Positions 32,248 to 41,880 of a stretch of 47,222 nucleotides of DNA are shown here, piece after piece. A model generated the notes under the pieces. That model saw nothing but the letters and a program-made list of their open reading frames with translations. It was not told where the DNA came from and searched no databases. The DNA is from Anaerolineae bacterium. Lineage in GTDB: Bacteria > Chloroflexota > Anaerolineae > B4-G1 > SLSP01. The translations under genes were made by a program, and so were the position numbers. The stretch lies in the NCBI GenBank assembly GCA_026645815.1, contig JAPKMR010000027.1, positions 1 through 47,222 of the forward strand, written 5' to 3'. Every line of letters begins with the position of its first letter. Position 1 is the first letter of the stretch.

Positions 32248-32415
32248 TTAAGCCTGTTGGTCTGAGGCTTGATCGTCGCTCTTAAGGCCTTCCTGGAAGG
32301 CGTGAATACCTCTGCCCAATTCGCCGGCGACTTTCGTGATTCTTCCGGGTCCGAAGATGAGCAGCGCCAAGACCAACACTACAATGACCTCAGGCAATCC
32401 AATTCGCGGTAACAT
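32248..32415 (-). CDS. tatA: Short TatA subunit, 55 aa
   Basis: This small gene encodes a classic TatA: N-terminal MLPRIGLPEVIVVLVLALL, hinge FGPGRITKVAGELGRG and a short charged tail. TatA oligomers form the translocation pore. An AAAGGA site lies 7 bp before the ATG. It is the first gene of the tat operon, and a promoter lies just upstream. Confidence 0.92.
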   Translation of the reverse strand: MLPRIGLPEVIVVLVLALLIFGPGRITKVAGELGRGIHAFQEGLKSDDQASDQQA

Positions 32416-32468
32416 CGCACAATCCTTTCCTGGTACATCATGTTTGAACGCACCATCGCGTAAGGTGG

Positions 32469-32497
32469 ATTGTACCTCTTTAAGGAGAAAATAGCAA
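32469..32497 (-). promoter_or_regulatory. Promoter of the tat operon
   Basis: On the minus strand TTGCTA (32492-32497) and TACAAT (32469-32474) are 17 bp apart, about 54 nt before the tatA start. Confidence 0.6.
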
Positions 32498-32525
32498 ACA
32501 GAAAAAACTAATGCCTCTGAGATAG

Positions 32526-32560
32526 GCCACGGTGACGGGCTGCCTGCCCGTCACCGTGGC
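32526..32560 (-). terminator. Terminator at the end of the ROK operon
   Basis: A 15-bp perfect stem, GCCACGGTGACGGGC at 32526-32540 with 32546-32560, closes a 5-nt loop, 14 nt past the last stop codon of the operon. A T-run follows it on the plus side, and a T-rich stretch lies about 15 nt past it on the minus side. Confidence 0.75.
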
Positions 32561-32574
32561 TTGCCCTTTTTCCA

Positions 32575-33789
32575 TCAGCGGATATTTAGCCCATGACGTT
32601 CCAGAAGTTCTGTGATGATCACGGGTTGTCCTGTCTTGACGGATTCCTCGGCGGCGACGCCCACTACCACGGACCAGAAGCCTTCGGCTGCCGTTGCGGT
32701 CTGTGTCGGGCGTCCCTCGATGTTCTCGATGAAATTGACATGCTCATAGAAGGTGCCGCCATTGTGCCCGGTCTCCTCGATATAGGTAGGGTAACCGGGT
32801 GAACCGACGCGCGCGGGCTTAGTCTCGCCGTGGAGAATTTCCAGATGTGTGCTGGGGCGCGCTACGGCGAGGAAATCTTGATTCTCGTAGGCTTTCAGCC
32901 GCCCCTCATCACCGCAGATGACGAGCTCCTCATAGAACATCGGCGCGAACATGCACAGATTGAAGCTGCCCAACACGCCGTTGGCATAGCGCACCGTCAC
33001 GAAAGCGTTGTCGAGGATGTCGGATTTTTCGCCCTTGTATTCAAACTCGCGGAAGTTGACCGCCATACTGCCTGTGGCGAAGACCTGCGTCGCTCTGGAT
33101 TGCGCGAACAGGTTGAGCAGGTCAAAGTAGTGGCAGCATTTTTCGACCAGGGTGCCGCCGGAATATTTGGCGAATTTGTTCCACTGGTTGACTTTGTCCA
33201 GGAAGGGGATGCGGTGTTCCATGATGCTGATCTGTTTGACCTCACCCAGGGAACGGCGCACCAGCGTTTCATGGATAGACTCGACATAGATAGCCTTGTA
33301 GCGGTATTGCAGGCCCACCTGGAAGATGGCGCTATAATTCTGGGCAGTCTGCATGATCTCGTAGGCATCGGGAATGGTGGTTGCCATGGGCTTTTCCAGT
33401 AGGATATGTTTGCCCGACTTCGCCGCGACGCGGATGAGGTCAATGTGCGTATAATTGGGGGTGCTGATGATCAGCCCGTCCACTGCCGGGTCATTGCATG
33501 CAGCTTCCAGCGAATCATAGACGACCAGCTCGCCCTGGGGCACAAATTGCTTGTATGCGCGCTGTGCCCCCTCGATGCTGCCGGGATTGGGGTCGTAAAT
33601 TCCGTGAATGGTTGCGCGTCCTTCCAACAGCGTCACTCGAATGTGTTCCTGCCCGTTGACGCCCAGGCCGATGATGTTGAACCGGTGGCGGGGTTTTTCC
33701 CGCGCCATCAAATAGCGATCGTGCTCAGGCAAATAACTGAAATGTGGATTCAGCGTGAAAGCGCGAGTGCGCAATTCTTTTCCAGCCAT
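32575..33789 (-). CDS. Gfo/Idh/MocA family NAD(P)-dependent oxidoreductase
   Basis: The product has 404 residues. The N-terminal Rossmann fold begins RFNIIGLGVNGQEHI near residue 35, and the family motif LLEKPMATT lies near residue 130, where the Lys is catalytic. The C-terminal alpha/beta domain has GGTLVEKCCHYFDLLN, where the His-containing segment lines the active site. Such enzymes oxidise or epimerise sugars and cyclitols, and some cleave glycosides by an oxidative route. The start at 33789 follows AAGGAG; an earlier in-frame ATG at 33810 is unlikely. It is the last gene of the ROK operon, after a 250-bp gap with a palindrome. Substrate unknown. Confidence 0.88.
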   Translation of the reverse strand: MAGKELRTRAFTLNPHFSYLPEHDRYLMAREKPRHRFNIIGLGVNGQEHIRVTLLEGRATIHGIYDPNPGSIEGAQRAYKQFVPQGELVVYDSLEAACNDPAVDGLIISTPNYTHIDLIRVAAKSGKHILLEKPMATTIPDAYEIMQTAQNYSAIFQVGLQYRYKAIYVESIHETLVRRSLGEVKQISIMEHRIPFLDKVNQWNKFAKYSGGTLVEKCCHYFDLLNLFAQSRATQVFATGSMAVNFREFEYKGEKSDILDNAFVTVRYANGVLGSFNLCMFAPMFYEELVICGDEGRLKAYENQDFLAVARPSTHLEILHGETKPARVGSPGYPTYIEETGHNGGTFYEHVNFIENIEGRPTQTATAAEGFWSVVVGVAAEESVKTGQPVIITELLERHGLNIR

Positions 33790-33872
33790 GGAGACTCTCC
33801 TTAAGTGCAATGTTTAGAATCTGTTCGCGAATTCATCTCGGTTCAGGGTCTGCGCCCAAAGGTGCGGTTTTG

Positions 33873-33921
33873 AGGGTGTTTTTTCGTCGGCAGGCGCAGC
33901 CCGTCCACGAAAAAACACCCT
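33873..33921 (-). repeat. Palindrome inside the ROK operon
   Basis: AGGGTGTTTTTTCGT (33873-33887) pairs with ACGAAAAAACACCCT (33907-33921). It lies in the 249-bp gap between the UxaA-family and Gfo/Idh genes. The loop contains CCCGTCC, as in family C hairpins, but the flanks are only weakly family B-like. It could weaken transcription of the last gene. Confidence 0.65.
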
Positions 33922-34038
33922 TCAGAAAGCGGGTTTAACGATAAGGCTCGGCGGAACACCGCATCGCACCATAGTTTTTGGATAGGTTTGTGGTGATTAT
34001 GGTTTAGGGCGATCGGCTATGGAAAATTGAGCGCCACC

Positions 34039-35547
34039 TTATGCGCTACGGTAGAGTTTGGTCAGCACGAATTCCTTATGCCGTAAACCTTCGGCGGCGG
34101 TGAGGCGTCCACAGATGGTGCGTTCCAGCATGGTCATCAGTTTGTCGGCGGCTTCATCGAGGTTCATTTCCACGCGCACCAACCCGGTAAGGTCTACATC
34201 AATGTGCTCTGACATCGTCGCTACGGTGAGCGGGTTCGCACAGAGCTTGATGACCGGCAGGATGGGGTTGCCGATGATGTTGCCCTGCCCGGTGGGGAAG
34301 AAGTGGACGACTGACCCGGCGGCGGCGCAAAGGGTGACCATCTCTGCGGCAGCGCTGGAAGAATCCATGAAGTGCAAGCCCGGTCCCTGGGGTTCGGCTG
34401 CGGGTTCTAGAATGGATTGCACCGTGCAGCGCCCCATTTTCTGGATATTGCCGAGCGCCTTTTCCTCGATGGTGGTCAGCCCGCCGCGGATGTTGCCTTC
34501 AGTGGGTTGTGAGCCCATCAGATCCACGCCCTGGCTCTCGATAAGCGCCTGATAGTCGTCGAAGACGCGTTTGAACTCGGCGGCAACTTCTGGGCTTGCG
34601 CATTGCCCCATGATGATATCCTCGCCGCCGGTTACCTCGGTCGTCTCACCGAAGATGAGCGTCGCGCCAGCCTCGGCTAGCCGTTCGAAGACGCGCCCAA
34701 CCGTGGGATTGGAGGCTAGCCCCGAGGTGGTATCCGATTCACCGCACTTCGTGCTCATCCACAGCTCATGGATGGCGAAAGGCTCGCGTTGCAGCTCATT
34801 TGCCCATTGGACGTATTCCAGGGCCTTGCGCGCTGCCATCTCGATGGTTTTCAGATCACCATAGCGCTCGATGCTGAAACCGGCGACCGGCTTGCCCGTC
34901 TCGGCGATGCTATCCACGATGCGCTGTGTCCATTTGGGTTCGATGCCGATGACGATTACGGCGGCGACATTCGGATTGCGCCCCACCCCCGCCAGCGTGC
35001 GGAAGGTGAGCTCGAGGTCGGCGCCAAATTGCAGGCGTCCGTAGGGATGCGGCAATGCCATCGTTCCCTGGATCAGATAGCTCACGCCCTCAGCGGCGGC
35101 GTTGGAGATGTCATCTACGGGGAGGATGAGGACGTGGTTGCGGATGCCCACGCGTCCATTTTCGCGCCGGTAGCCCAGAAGTTTCAGCGTTTCCGGTTTG
35201 CGCCCCCCGAGCGAGAGCCGTTCCGCTGGCTTGACCGTGATTTCTGGGCTGACTGCGCCTTCCATATCCCAGCGCATGGTCTTGAGATTGTGCGTGTGGA
35301 CGTGCGCACCCTGCCCGATGGCTTGCGTCGTCTTACCGATAGGGCGCTCGTACTTGAGCAGTACATGCCCGGCAGGCATCGCGCGCATGGCAATCTTGTG
35401 GCCCAACGGCACCGCCTCCACCGCTTTGAGCGTGCTCACAAAGTTCCCTTCCAGGGTAACGACCCCAACCTCATCATCGGGATTGAGGTCCATGACGGCA
35501 ACACCTACATCATCGTGCGCTGCGTGAACAAGAATGCCATGTTTCAT
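34039..35547 (-). CDS. UxaA-family hydro-lyase (altronate dehydratase / sulfolactate sulfo-lyase type)
   Basis: The product has 502 residues. An N-terminal SAF domain (about 1-95, [20 protein letters not shown]) is fused to the UxaA catalytic region, with [20 protein letters not shown] near 125, [17 protein letters not shown] near 265 and [20 protein letters not shown] near 345. Full-length fusions are typical of altronate dehydratase. The same superfamily includes (R)-sulfolactate sulfo-lyase (SuyA plus SuyB, normally two proteins). Both remove a group from a 2-hydroxy acid using an iron centre. An AAGGAG site precedes the ATG. No uronate isomerase or altronate reductase gene is nearby, so altronate is not assured. 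Confidence 0.82.
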   Translation of the reverse strand: MKHGILVHAAHDDVGVAVMDLNPDDEVGVVTLEGNFVSTLKAVEAVPLGHKIAMRAMPAGHVLLKYERPIGKTTQAIGQGAHVHTHNLKTMRWDMEGAVSPEITVKPAERLSLGGRKPETLKLLGYRRENGRVGIRNHVLILPVDDISNAAAEGVSYLIQGTMALPHPYGRLQFGADLELTFRTLAGVGRNPNVAAVIVIGIEPKWTQRIVDSIAETGKPVAGFSIERYGDLKTIEMAARKALEYVQWANELQREPFAIHELWMSTKCGESDTTSGLASNPTVGRVFERLAEAGATLIFGETTEVTGGEDIIMGQCASPEVAAEFKRVFDDYQALIESQGVDLMGSQPTEGNIRGGLTTIEEKALGNIQKMGRCTVQSILEPAAEPQGPGLHFMDSSSAAAEMVTLCAAAGSVVHFFPTGQGNIIGNPILPVIKLCANPLTVATMSEHIDVDLTGLVRVEMNLDEAADKLMTMLERTICGRLTAAEGLRHKEFVLTKLYRSA

Positions 35548-35620
35548 AAGAATACTCCTTATCTATTTTCCATTTGGATAGATATTCGCCCTTTATGGAT
35601 AGTCGAAACCCGGTTACCGG

Positions 35621-36283
35621 TCATTCATACGGTGTCTGATCCCAGAAGCTTTGGAATCGTGCCAGGCCCAGGTGCGTATAGGGGTGGTCGAAGGCTTCCT
35701 GGTAGACGGCAAAACCCGCCGTGATAATATCTGCACCGGCGGTAGCTCCATCCACGATCTGTCGCCCATTGCGAACAGCCGCAACCAACACCTCAGTATC
35801 GAAGCCGAAGTTGTCGCGGATGGTGACGATATCCTGGATCATGTCCAGTGTTTCCTCGCCATTGGCTTCTTTCCACCCAGTGAAGGGGGAGACATAAAAG
35901 GCGCCCATACGCATTGCCTGGAGCGCCTGTGCCGCCGAGAAGACAAGCGTGAGGTTGCTGCGGATTCCCATCTCCTTGAGCACGGCAATGCTCTTGAATC
36001 CGGCTTCGGTGGCGGGGAGCTTGATGACGAAGTTGGGGCTGAGCGCCGCCAGTTTTTCCGCTTCCGCGACCATTGCTTCGTAGGTTGCCAGATGGGGGTT
36101 GACTTCCACCGAGACCGTCTTCTCGGTGCCCGCAAAGAGCGCGGCGATTTCCTGAATCACCTTGGTGAACGGCTTTCCGGAAGCCTGAATGTGCTTGGGA
36201 TTGGTGGTTACGCCGTCAAGATTCCACATGTTGAGCGCGTGCTCGATCTCGTGAACGTGGGCGCTATCAAGGAAAAATTTCAT
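35621..36283 (-). CDS. Transaldolase family aldolase (FSA/TalC-like)
   Basis: The product has 220 residues, the length of short transaldolases and fructose-6-phosphate aldolase. It opens MKFFLDSAHVHEIEHAL with GVTTNPKHI near residue 25. The Schiff-base lysine is in FVIKLPAT near residue 87, and the sugar-binding region YVSPFTGWKEANG lies near 130. Classical members read SPFVGRxDD there, so this GWKEANG version may bind a different head group. It would cleave or transfer a dihydroxyacetone unit from a ketose. An AGGAGG site precedes it. In this operon the ketose would come from the fucose-isomerase-like enzyme. Confidence 0.88.
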   Translation of the reverse strand: MKFFLDSAHVHEIEHALNMWNLDGVTTNPKHIQASGKPFTKVIQEIAALFAGTEKTVSVEVNPHLATYEAMVAEAEKLAALSPNFVIKLPATEAGFKSIAVLKEMGIRSNLTLVFSAAQALQAMRMGAFYVSPFTGWKEANGEETLDMIQDIVTIRDNFGFDTEVLVAAVRNGRQIVDGATAGADIITAGFAVYQEAFDHPYTHLGLARFQSFWDQTPYE

Positions 36284-36365
36284 AGTTTGTGCCTCCTGAG
36301 ATGGTTGAATCTCCTAAGTTAAGAATCCGGTACTTCGACACAGTGTTTTCTGTCTGGCTTCTGTC

Positions 36366-38210
36366 TCACAACCCCAGTTCGGCCAGTTTTGCTGTTGAGG
36401 GGCGCCCCTCTGCGTCCCAGCCCCGCAGGGCGTAATAGTCGCGTAATTGCCGTGCCAGATCGGGAACTTTGCCCGCTGCCTCACCCGAGGGGCGCGGGCT
36501 GAGCAGGCGCTTTGGCAGGGTATCATCCGCGGCGGTGATACCCAACCGTAGATTGATCAGGCGTTTGAGGTTGAAGAGCCGCTCCCCGATCAGACGCAGT
36601 TCTGCGGTATCTATATCCCACCCTGTTGCTGCCTGGATCAGCGCCGGTAAGTGCTCGTAGAGCGCACCCACCTTGCCGGCGAATTTGCAGAGGCCCAGCG
36701 GGTTATATAACCCCATATAGTCCTGAAAAGCAATCGCGTGTGCTGCTGCACCGTCGTCCGCGAAGCGATCATAAGGTGTGGTGTACCAGGCGTCTGGCGC
36801 GATGCCGTACATGGGCCAATACGTCAAGCCTTCTAGATGGCAACCGCCCCGGTTTGCCGTCGCATAGTTCGCTGCCATGGAGAAGAACGCTCGCGGATCG
36901 TGGTACGCGATTTCCAGCCCTTTGACGTGAACGGCATAAGCTTCAGAGCCGTTTCCTAGATAGGCAGCTGCAGCGCGTACGCCGCGCGCCAGGTATGCAC
37001 CCGCACCGCGTTGCTCCAGTAGCAATTCCAATACCTTGAAGAGCGCTTCCACACTGCCCCAGACCAGTGGAACGCCATCGGTTTCCTCTAGGGAAATCAA
37101 CCCTGCCTCGAAAGCCTCGAAAGCGAAGGCGGCGCTGCTGCCGGCGCTGATAGTATCTATCCCCATGCGATTACAGATTTCATTGGCGCGGTTTACGGCT
37201 TCCAGGTCATCAATATCCAGCATCGAACCCAGCGCCGCCACCGTCTCGTATTCTGCCGCCTCTCCGCGCACGCCGGCATGAGGACCTACTTTGATCTCGA
37301 TGAGTTTGCCGCAGCCGATGGGGCAGGCATGGCAGAAAGTGTCTTTGATAACGTATTTCTCCCGTAGCACCTGCCCCGAGAGCGCGTGCGCGCCCTCGAT
37401 GAAGGACCCCCCTGCCCAGTTATGGATGGGCAGGTCGCCACGCAGCTCTGTGCCGGTCATGCCGCCGGTGGTGCCGTAGCGGGAAGCTCCTATCTGCTGC
37501 CCTTTGATGATGGGGGTGAGTTCCTTCACGGTGGCGCGGAATGCCCCCGCATCCGCATACTCCGGCTTTTGTGTGCCCCGCGCCACAAGCGCTTTGACCC
37601 GCTTGCTGCCCAAAACCGCACCCATTCCGCCTCGTGCTGCGGCGCGGCTGTGCTCGCGTCCCCCTTGCAATATCGCGGCGAAGGGCATTAACGCCTCGCC
37701 CGCGGGGCCAATGACGGCGGCGCGCGCTTTGGCGTCGGTTTGCGCCAGCAGCGCATCGTAAGCATCGAAGGTGTCCAGCCCCCAGATACCTGCGGCATCG
37801 CGAATTTCGGCAACAGGTCCCTCGGCAGAATCGTGCACATAGATATAGACGGGGTGCGGGGCTTGCCCGGTGAGCACTAAGCCATCTACGCCTGCAGCTC
37901 GCAACTCGGCGCCGATGTGTCCGCCCACATTGGCTTCGTTCCAGATACCGGTCAGTGGACTGCGCCCGCACCAGCTGGAGCGGCAACCCGTGGGGGCATA
38001 GGTGCCCGTGAGCAGACCGTTGAAGATGTAGAGCGCTGCGCGTGGGTCCAGCGGATCGAGTGTGGGGTCGAGCTCCTCGGCGTAGAGTTTTGCCGCGTAG
38101 CCACTGCCCAGCAAGACCTCTCGCACATCCGCCTCGGCAATGGGCTGAATCTGTATCTCGCCGGTTGTTAGATCAATGCGTAGATATTGACCCGCGTAGG
38201 AATGGGGCAT
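36366..38210 (-). CDS. Tungsten aldehyde:ferredoxin oxidoreductase (AOR family)
   Basis: The product has 614 residues. The N-terminal domain begins YLRIDLTTGEIQ, with GTYAPTGCRSSWCGRSPLTG near residue 75 and AAARGGMGAVLGSKRVKAL near 190, which binds the pterin. The [4Fe-4S] motif CHACPIGC is near 290, with its fourth Cys in NPLGLCKF near 505. These are the defining AOR residues. The enzyme oxidises aldehydes to acids and reduces ferredoxin, using a tungsto-bispterin cofactor. The start at 38210 follows AAAGGA. It lies 23 bp after the NAD-type aldehyde dehydrogenase gene, so the operon encodes two kinds of aldehyde oxidiser. Confidence 0.93.
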   Translation of the reverse strand: MPHSYAGQYLRIDLTTGEIQIQPIAEADVREVLLGSGYAAKLYAEELDPTLDPLDPRAALYIFNGLLTGTYAPTGCRSSWCGRSPLTGIWNEANVGGHIGAELRAAGVDGLVLTGQAPHPVYIYVHDSAEGPVAEIRDAAGIWGLDTFDAYDALLAQTDAKARAAVIGPAGEALMPFAAILQGGREHSRAAARGGMGAVLGSKRVKALVARGTQKPEYADAGAFRATVKELTPIIKGQQIGASRYGTTGGMTGTELRGDLPIHNWAGGSFIEGAHALSGQVLREKYVIKDTFCHACPIGCGKLIEIKVGPHAGVRGEAAEYETVAALGSMLDIDDLEAVNRANEICNRMGIDTISAGSSAAFAFEAFEAGLISLEETDGVPLVWGSVEALFKVLELLLEQRGAGAYLARGVRAAAAYLGNGSEAYAVHVKGLEIAYHDPRAFFSMAANYATANRGGCHLEGLTYWPMYGIAPDAWYTTPYDRFADDGAAAHAIAFQDYMGLYNPLGLCKFAGKVGALYEHLPALIQAATGWDIDTAELRLIGERLFNLKRLINLRLGITAADDTLPKRLLSPRPSGEAAGKVPDLARQLRDYYALRGWDAEGRPSTAKLAELGL

Positions 38211-38233
38211 TGGTTGTCCTTTCATGCGGTGCT

Positions 38234-39670
38234 TTACGATTTACCCCCCGCCATATTGATCACCATGAGTTTCATCTCCGTCATTTCCTCGATGGCGTAT
38301 TGAGGGCCTTCACGCCCTATGCCGGAGCTCTTTACTCCGCCATAGGGCATTTGATCCACACGGAAAGTGGAGACATCGTTGACTTGTACGCCGCCGGTCT
38401 CCAGAATCTCAAACGCTTGCATCATCCGGTTGATATCCTGGGTGAAGATGCCGGATTGCAGCCCATAGTCGGTATCGTTGGCCAATGCTAGCGCTTCCTC
38501 CCAGGTGTCATAGGGGGCGACGGTGATGACTGGTGCGAAAATTTCCTCGCGGTTCGCCTTCATCTGTGGCGTGGTGTTTATCAGGATGGTCGGCTCGAAC
38601 ATCGTGCCCACGCACTTCCCGCCGAGGAGAATCTGCGCTCCCTCTGCCACCGCTTCCTGTACTGTCGCGTAGGCTTCTTGCGCTGCCCATGCATCAATCA
38701 TGGGTCCGACATCTGTCTGTGGGTCGCGGGGGTCGCCAAAGCGTAACGCCCCCACTCTTTCGATGAGCTTTTCCAGCAGCTCTGTGTAGACCGGACGGTG
38801 TACCAGCACCCGTTGCACTGCAATGCAGTTCTGCCCTGCATTGGTAAAGCCGCCCACGGTGATGCGGCGTACGGCATAATCCAGATTGCCATCCTCATGG
38901 ATGATGGCAGCGGCATTGCCCCCTAGTTCCAGGCTCATGCGCTTACGTCCCGCGATGGACTTGAGGTGCCAACCGACTGCGGAGCTCCCTGTGAAGGTGA
39001 AGAAAGCGATGCGCGGGTCGGCGACCAGTTTCTCGGCAGCGGCGCCGCGACATGGCACCACACTCAGCGCTTTTGGCGGAAAGCCCGCCTCCAACACCAT
39101 CTCCGCCAGCAGCAACGCTGAAAGCGGCGTGGCCGAAGCCGGTTTAAGGATAAAGGCATTGCCCGCAGCGATGGCAGGCGCTAGCTTGTGGCAGCTCAGA
39201 TTGAGCGGATAGTTGAAGGGCGCAATGCCTAGCACGATACCTAAGGGGAAGCGTTTGACTACGGCGAAGCGCCCCTCACCGGCGGGGGTCCAATCCATCG
39301 GGACGATTTCGCCGCCGATGCGTTTGGCCTCTTCTGCGGCGACGCGCACGGTTTCTTTCGCGCGCGCCGTCTCACCCTCCGCCACCTGCCGGGTTTTTCC
39401 GCCTTCCAAGATCAGGGCTTCTACCAGCGCCTCAGTGCGCTGCTCCATCTGTTCCAGAAGCCGGTACAAAATCTGCGAGCGTTTGTGAGCAGGCAACTTC
39501 CGTGTGATTTCAAAGCCGTGCTTTGCTGCGACAATGGCGGCTTCGAGGTCGCTATCATCAGCGGCATAGACGCTGCCTACTACCTCATCGTTGTAGGGGA
39601 ATTTTACTTCGATGGTCTTTGCTCCTGAGCGCCATTCACCCCCGATGAGGAATTTCTTGGGTTCAGACAT
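38234..39670 (-). CDS. NAD(P)-dependent aldehyde dehydrogenase
   Basis: The product has 478 residues. It shows the ALDH fold: GIAPFNYPLNLSCHKLAPA near residue 140, FTGSSAVGWHL near 225, catalytic Glu in LELGGNAA near 248, catalytic Cys in AGQNCIAVQ near 281, and a C-terminal GGVKSSGIGREG. It resembles the glyceraldehyde-3-phosphate/lactaldehyde/sulfolactaldehyde dehydrogenase branch more than betaine aldehyde dehydrogenases, by impression. The start at 39670 has GGAGG 5 bp upstream. By its position it probably oxidises the aldehyde released by the transaldolase. Confidence 0.9.
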   Translation of the reverse strand: MSEPKKFLIGGEWRSGAKTIEVKFPYNDEVVGSVYAADDSDLEAAIVAAKHGFEITRKLPAHKRSQILYRLLEQMEQRTEALVEALILEGGKTRQVAEGETARAKETVRVAAEEAKRIGGEIVPMDWTPAGEGRFAVVKRFPLGIVLGIAPFNYPLNLSCHKLAPAIAAGNAFILKPASATPLSALLLAEMVLEAGFPPKALSVVPCRGAAAEKLVADPRIAFFTFTGSSAVGWHLKSIAGRKRMSLELGGNAAAIIHEDGNLDYAVRRITVGGFTNAGQNCIAVQRVLVHRPVYTELLEKLIERVGALRFGDPRDPQTDVGPMIDAWAAQEAYATVQEAVAEGAQILLGGKCVGTMFEPTILINTTPQMKANREEIFAPVITVAPYDTWEEALALANDTDYGLQSGIFTQDINRMMQAFEILETGGVQVNDVSTFRVDQMPYGGVKSSGIGREGPQYAIEEMTEMKLMVINMAGGKS

Positions 39671-39706
39671 GCGTGCCTCCTTGTATTGAGATTTCAGCCG
39701 CAACCA

Positions 39707-40774
39707 TTATTTCATGCCGGTTGTGGCAATCCCGGTAGTGATATAGTCTTGCAAAAGGGCAAACACCACGCTGATGGGCAGTAACGTGAGTACCGTCATC
39801 GCCAGGATATATTGCCACTGCACGTTGAGCTCGCCCTGGAAGGCATTAAGCCCCACTTGCAGGGTGAACAGTTCGGACTTGGTGACGACGATGAGAGGCC
39901 AGAGGAAGTCATTCCAACGCCACATCACGGAGAAGATGGCGAGCACTGCCAGCGCTGGCGCCGCCAACGGCAAAACGATTCTCCAGTAGATGCGCCACTC
40001 GCTGGCGCCATCAATGCGTGCTGATTCCAGCAGTTCCTCCGGAATGGTGAGCATGTACTGACGCAGCAGGAACACTCCGGTGGGCGTTGCCGCGCCGGGA
40101 ATGATCAAGCCCCAGAGGTTGTTGCTCCACCCTACCTTGGCTATGACCAGGAACGCCGGGATGAGGATTACCGATACGGGCACCATTAAGGTGCTCAGCA
40201 TTACCACGAAGATGGCATCGCGCCCTTTGTACTGATATTTGCTCAAGCCGAAGGCAGCCATGCTGTTGACCAGCAGTGTGACCAGCGTCGCGACCACGGT
40301 CACCAGGACGGTGTTGCGCAGATAAGTGACAAAGGGGAAGCGGCTGATTGCGCCGGTATAGTTTTCAAGGCTAAAGGAAACCGCGCGCACTGGTTCTCGT
40401 TGCTCGATGCGTACTTCAACAACACCATCGGGTTGTTCGGGGTCTACCATGCGGGCGATCAATCCAATGCGTGAGACTTGTGCCAGACGGCGTACCGTGC
40501 CGTCCTCAAGTGTCACATCGAACAATGGCAGCGGGTTGGTGTGCCCTTCTACCATTGCCGTCTCCTGTTTGTAGGGCAGGAAAGTTGGCGGAAATTCGTA
40601 CAACGCCTCCACCGACTTGAATGATGACATGATCAGCCACAATACGGGGCCAAACATCACGACGATCCCGGCGAGCAGATAGAGGTAGGTGATCCCATCT
40701 ACGAGCGAGAAGCGCTTACCCTTGCGGCGCAGCAGAAATCCCAGAAGGCCTTGGCGTTTTTTTATCGGTTGCAT
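39707..40774 (-). CDS. CUT1 sugar ABC permease, MalG-type
   Basis: The product has 355 residues: six helices plus an outward-facing insert of about 70 residues between helix 1 and 2 (about 75-145, with LFDVTLEDGTVRRLAQVSRI). This is a smaller version of the insert in the MalG-type protein at 22782-24098. EAA loop: LESARIDGASEWRIYWRIVLPL. The C-terminus is ITTGIATTGMK. A GGAGGG site precedes the ATG. It lies 9 bp after the MalF-type gene and 36 bp before the aldehyde dehydrogenase gene. Confidence 0.92.
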   Translation of the reverse strand: MQPIKKRQGLLGFLLRRKGKRFSLVDGITYLYLLAGIVVMFGPVLWLIMSSFKSVEALYEFPPTFLPYKQETAMVEGHTNPLPLFDVTLEDGTVRRLAQVSRIGLIARMVDPEQPDGVVEVRIEQREPVRAVSFSLENYTGAISRFPFVTYLRNTVLVTVVATLVTLLVNSMAAFGLSKYQYKGRDAIFVVMLSTLMVPVSVILIPAFLVIAKVGWSNNLWGLIIPGAATPTGVFLLRQYMLTIPEELLESARIDGASEWRIYWRIVLPLAAPALAVLAIFSVMWRWNDFLWPLIVVTKSELFTLQVGLNAFQGELNVQWQYILAMTVLTLLPISVVFALLQDYITTGIATTGMK

Positions 40775-40783
40775 GGTACCCTC

Positions 40784-41809
40784 CTATGCTACTTCGCTGT
40801 TGCGTCCCAACCGCAACTGCCCAAAAGTGAGCGCCATCAGGATCACCGCCAGCACCAGCGATGCGGCTGAGGCCAATCCATAGCGTTGCTGGTCAAAGCC
40901 GGTGCGATAGATGTACTGAACGATATACAGAGTCGCTGTTCCGGGACCTCCGTTGGTCAAGACGAAGACTTGATCGAAGACCTGTACAGCACGAATCAGC
41001 GCCAGAACCAGCACTACCACCATCGTGGGCATCAATAGTGGCAAAGTGATTTTGAAAAAGCTCTGGAAGGTATTGGCCCCATCAATGGAGGAAGCTTCGT
41101 AGAGTGAGTAGGGAATAGATTGCAATCCGGCGAGCAGAATGAGGGTGTAGAAGCCCATCTGCGCCCAAACGCTAACAATAATCACCCAGAAGCGCGCCCA
41201 ATCTGCTTGTAATAGAAAGGGAATTTTCTCCAGACCTATGCCGACGAGAATGGCATTGAGCAAGCCAAACTGATGTTGCAGAATCCATTTCCATATCAAA
41301 GCTACGACAACCGGAGAGAGCAATACCGGATAGAAAAATACGCTTCGGAACAGCGCTCGCCCTTTGACTTTCCGGTTCAATGCCAATGCCGTGAGCAATG
41401 CCATCACCACCATCAGCACGACTTGCCCGCCCACGAAGGTTGCCGTATTCGTTGCCGCGCGCCAGAAGAGGTCTTCCTGGCAGGTTTGGATATTGCCATA
41501 GGTCTCGCAGGTGAGCAGTTGTTCCAGATTGGCTGTGCCTACCCAGGTGCGGTTTTCGGGGAGAATGGATTGCCCACTGGTGAAAGCGTAATAGAAATTC
41601 AGCAGCATGGGGAAGAGAATGAAAATGCCGAATATCAGCAGGTTCGGCAGGACGAAAAAATACCCCATGCGCTTGAAACCAATCAGCCGTTGTACGAAGG
41701 TCAACGGTACATCGAGAATGCCAGCGATCCAGTGGACCGGTAGCCATATCATGCTACCCAGAGAGTGCCGCTTGCGCTTGTGGGGTTGGGATTTATTGAC
41801 TATCGCCAT
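40784..41809 (-). CDS. CUT1 sugar ABC permease, MalF-type
   Basis: The product has 341 residues and about six helices. A long basic N-terminus precedes helix 1 (YFFVLPNLLIFGIFILFPMLL). The EAA loop is SLYEASSIDGANTFQSFFKITL. An AGGAGG site precedes the ATG. It pairs with the MalG-type protein and the binding protein of the ROK operon. No ATPase gene accompanies them, as in the other sugar transporter of this window. Confidence 0.92.
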   Translation of the reverse strand: MAIVNKSQPHKRKRHSLGSMIWLPVHWIAGILDVPLTFVQRLIGFKRMGYFFVLPNLLIFGIFILFPMLLNFYYAFTSGQSILPENRTWVGTANLEQLLTCETYGNIQTCQEDLFWRAATNTATFVGGQVVLMVVMALLTALALNRKVKGRALFRSVFFYPVLLSPVVVALIWKWILQHQFGLLNAILVGIGLEKIPFLLQADWARFWVIIVSVWAQMGFYTLILLAGLQSIPYSLYEASSIDGANTFQSFFKITLPLLMPTMVVVLVLALIRAVQVFDQVFVLTNGGPGTATLYIVQYIYRTGFDQQRYGLASAASLVLAVILMALTFGQLRLGRNSEVA

Positions 41810-41880
41810 CGCTACCTCCTGAGCACTAACAGGGGTGAATACCTGGCTTCGTTAAGAAAAACAGGATCACTTCAATTGCA

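Noticed and set aside
34039..35547. Calling the UxaA-family protein a sulfolactate sulfo-lyase outright
   Set aside because: SuyA and SuyB are normally separate, and a full-length fusion is the usual form of altronate dehydratase, so only the superfamily is assigned.
34768..35724. Long open frame (318 codons) on the plus strand opposite the UxaA-family gene
   Set aside because: It lies opposite a well-supported gene, has no ribosome-binding site and no recognisable domain; GC-rich genes often leave such frames on the other strand.
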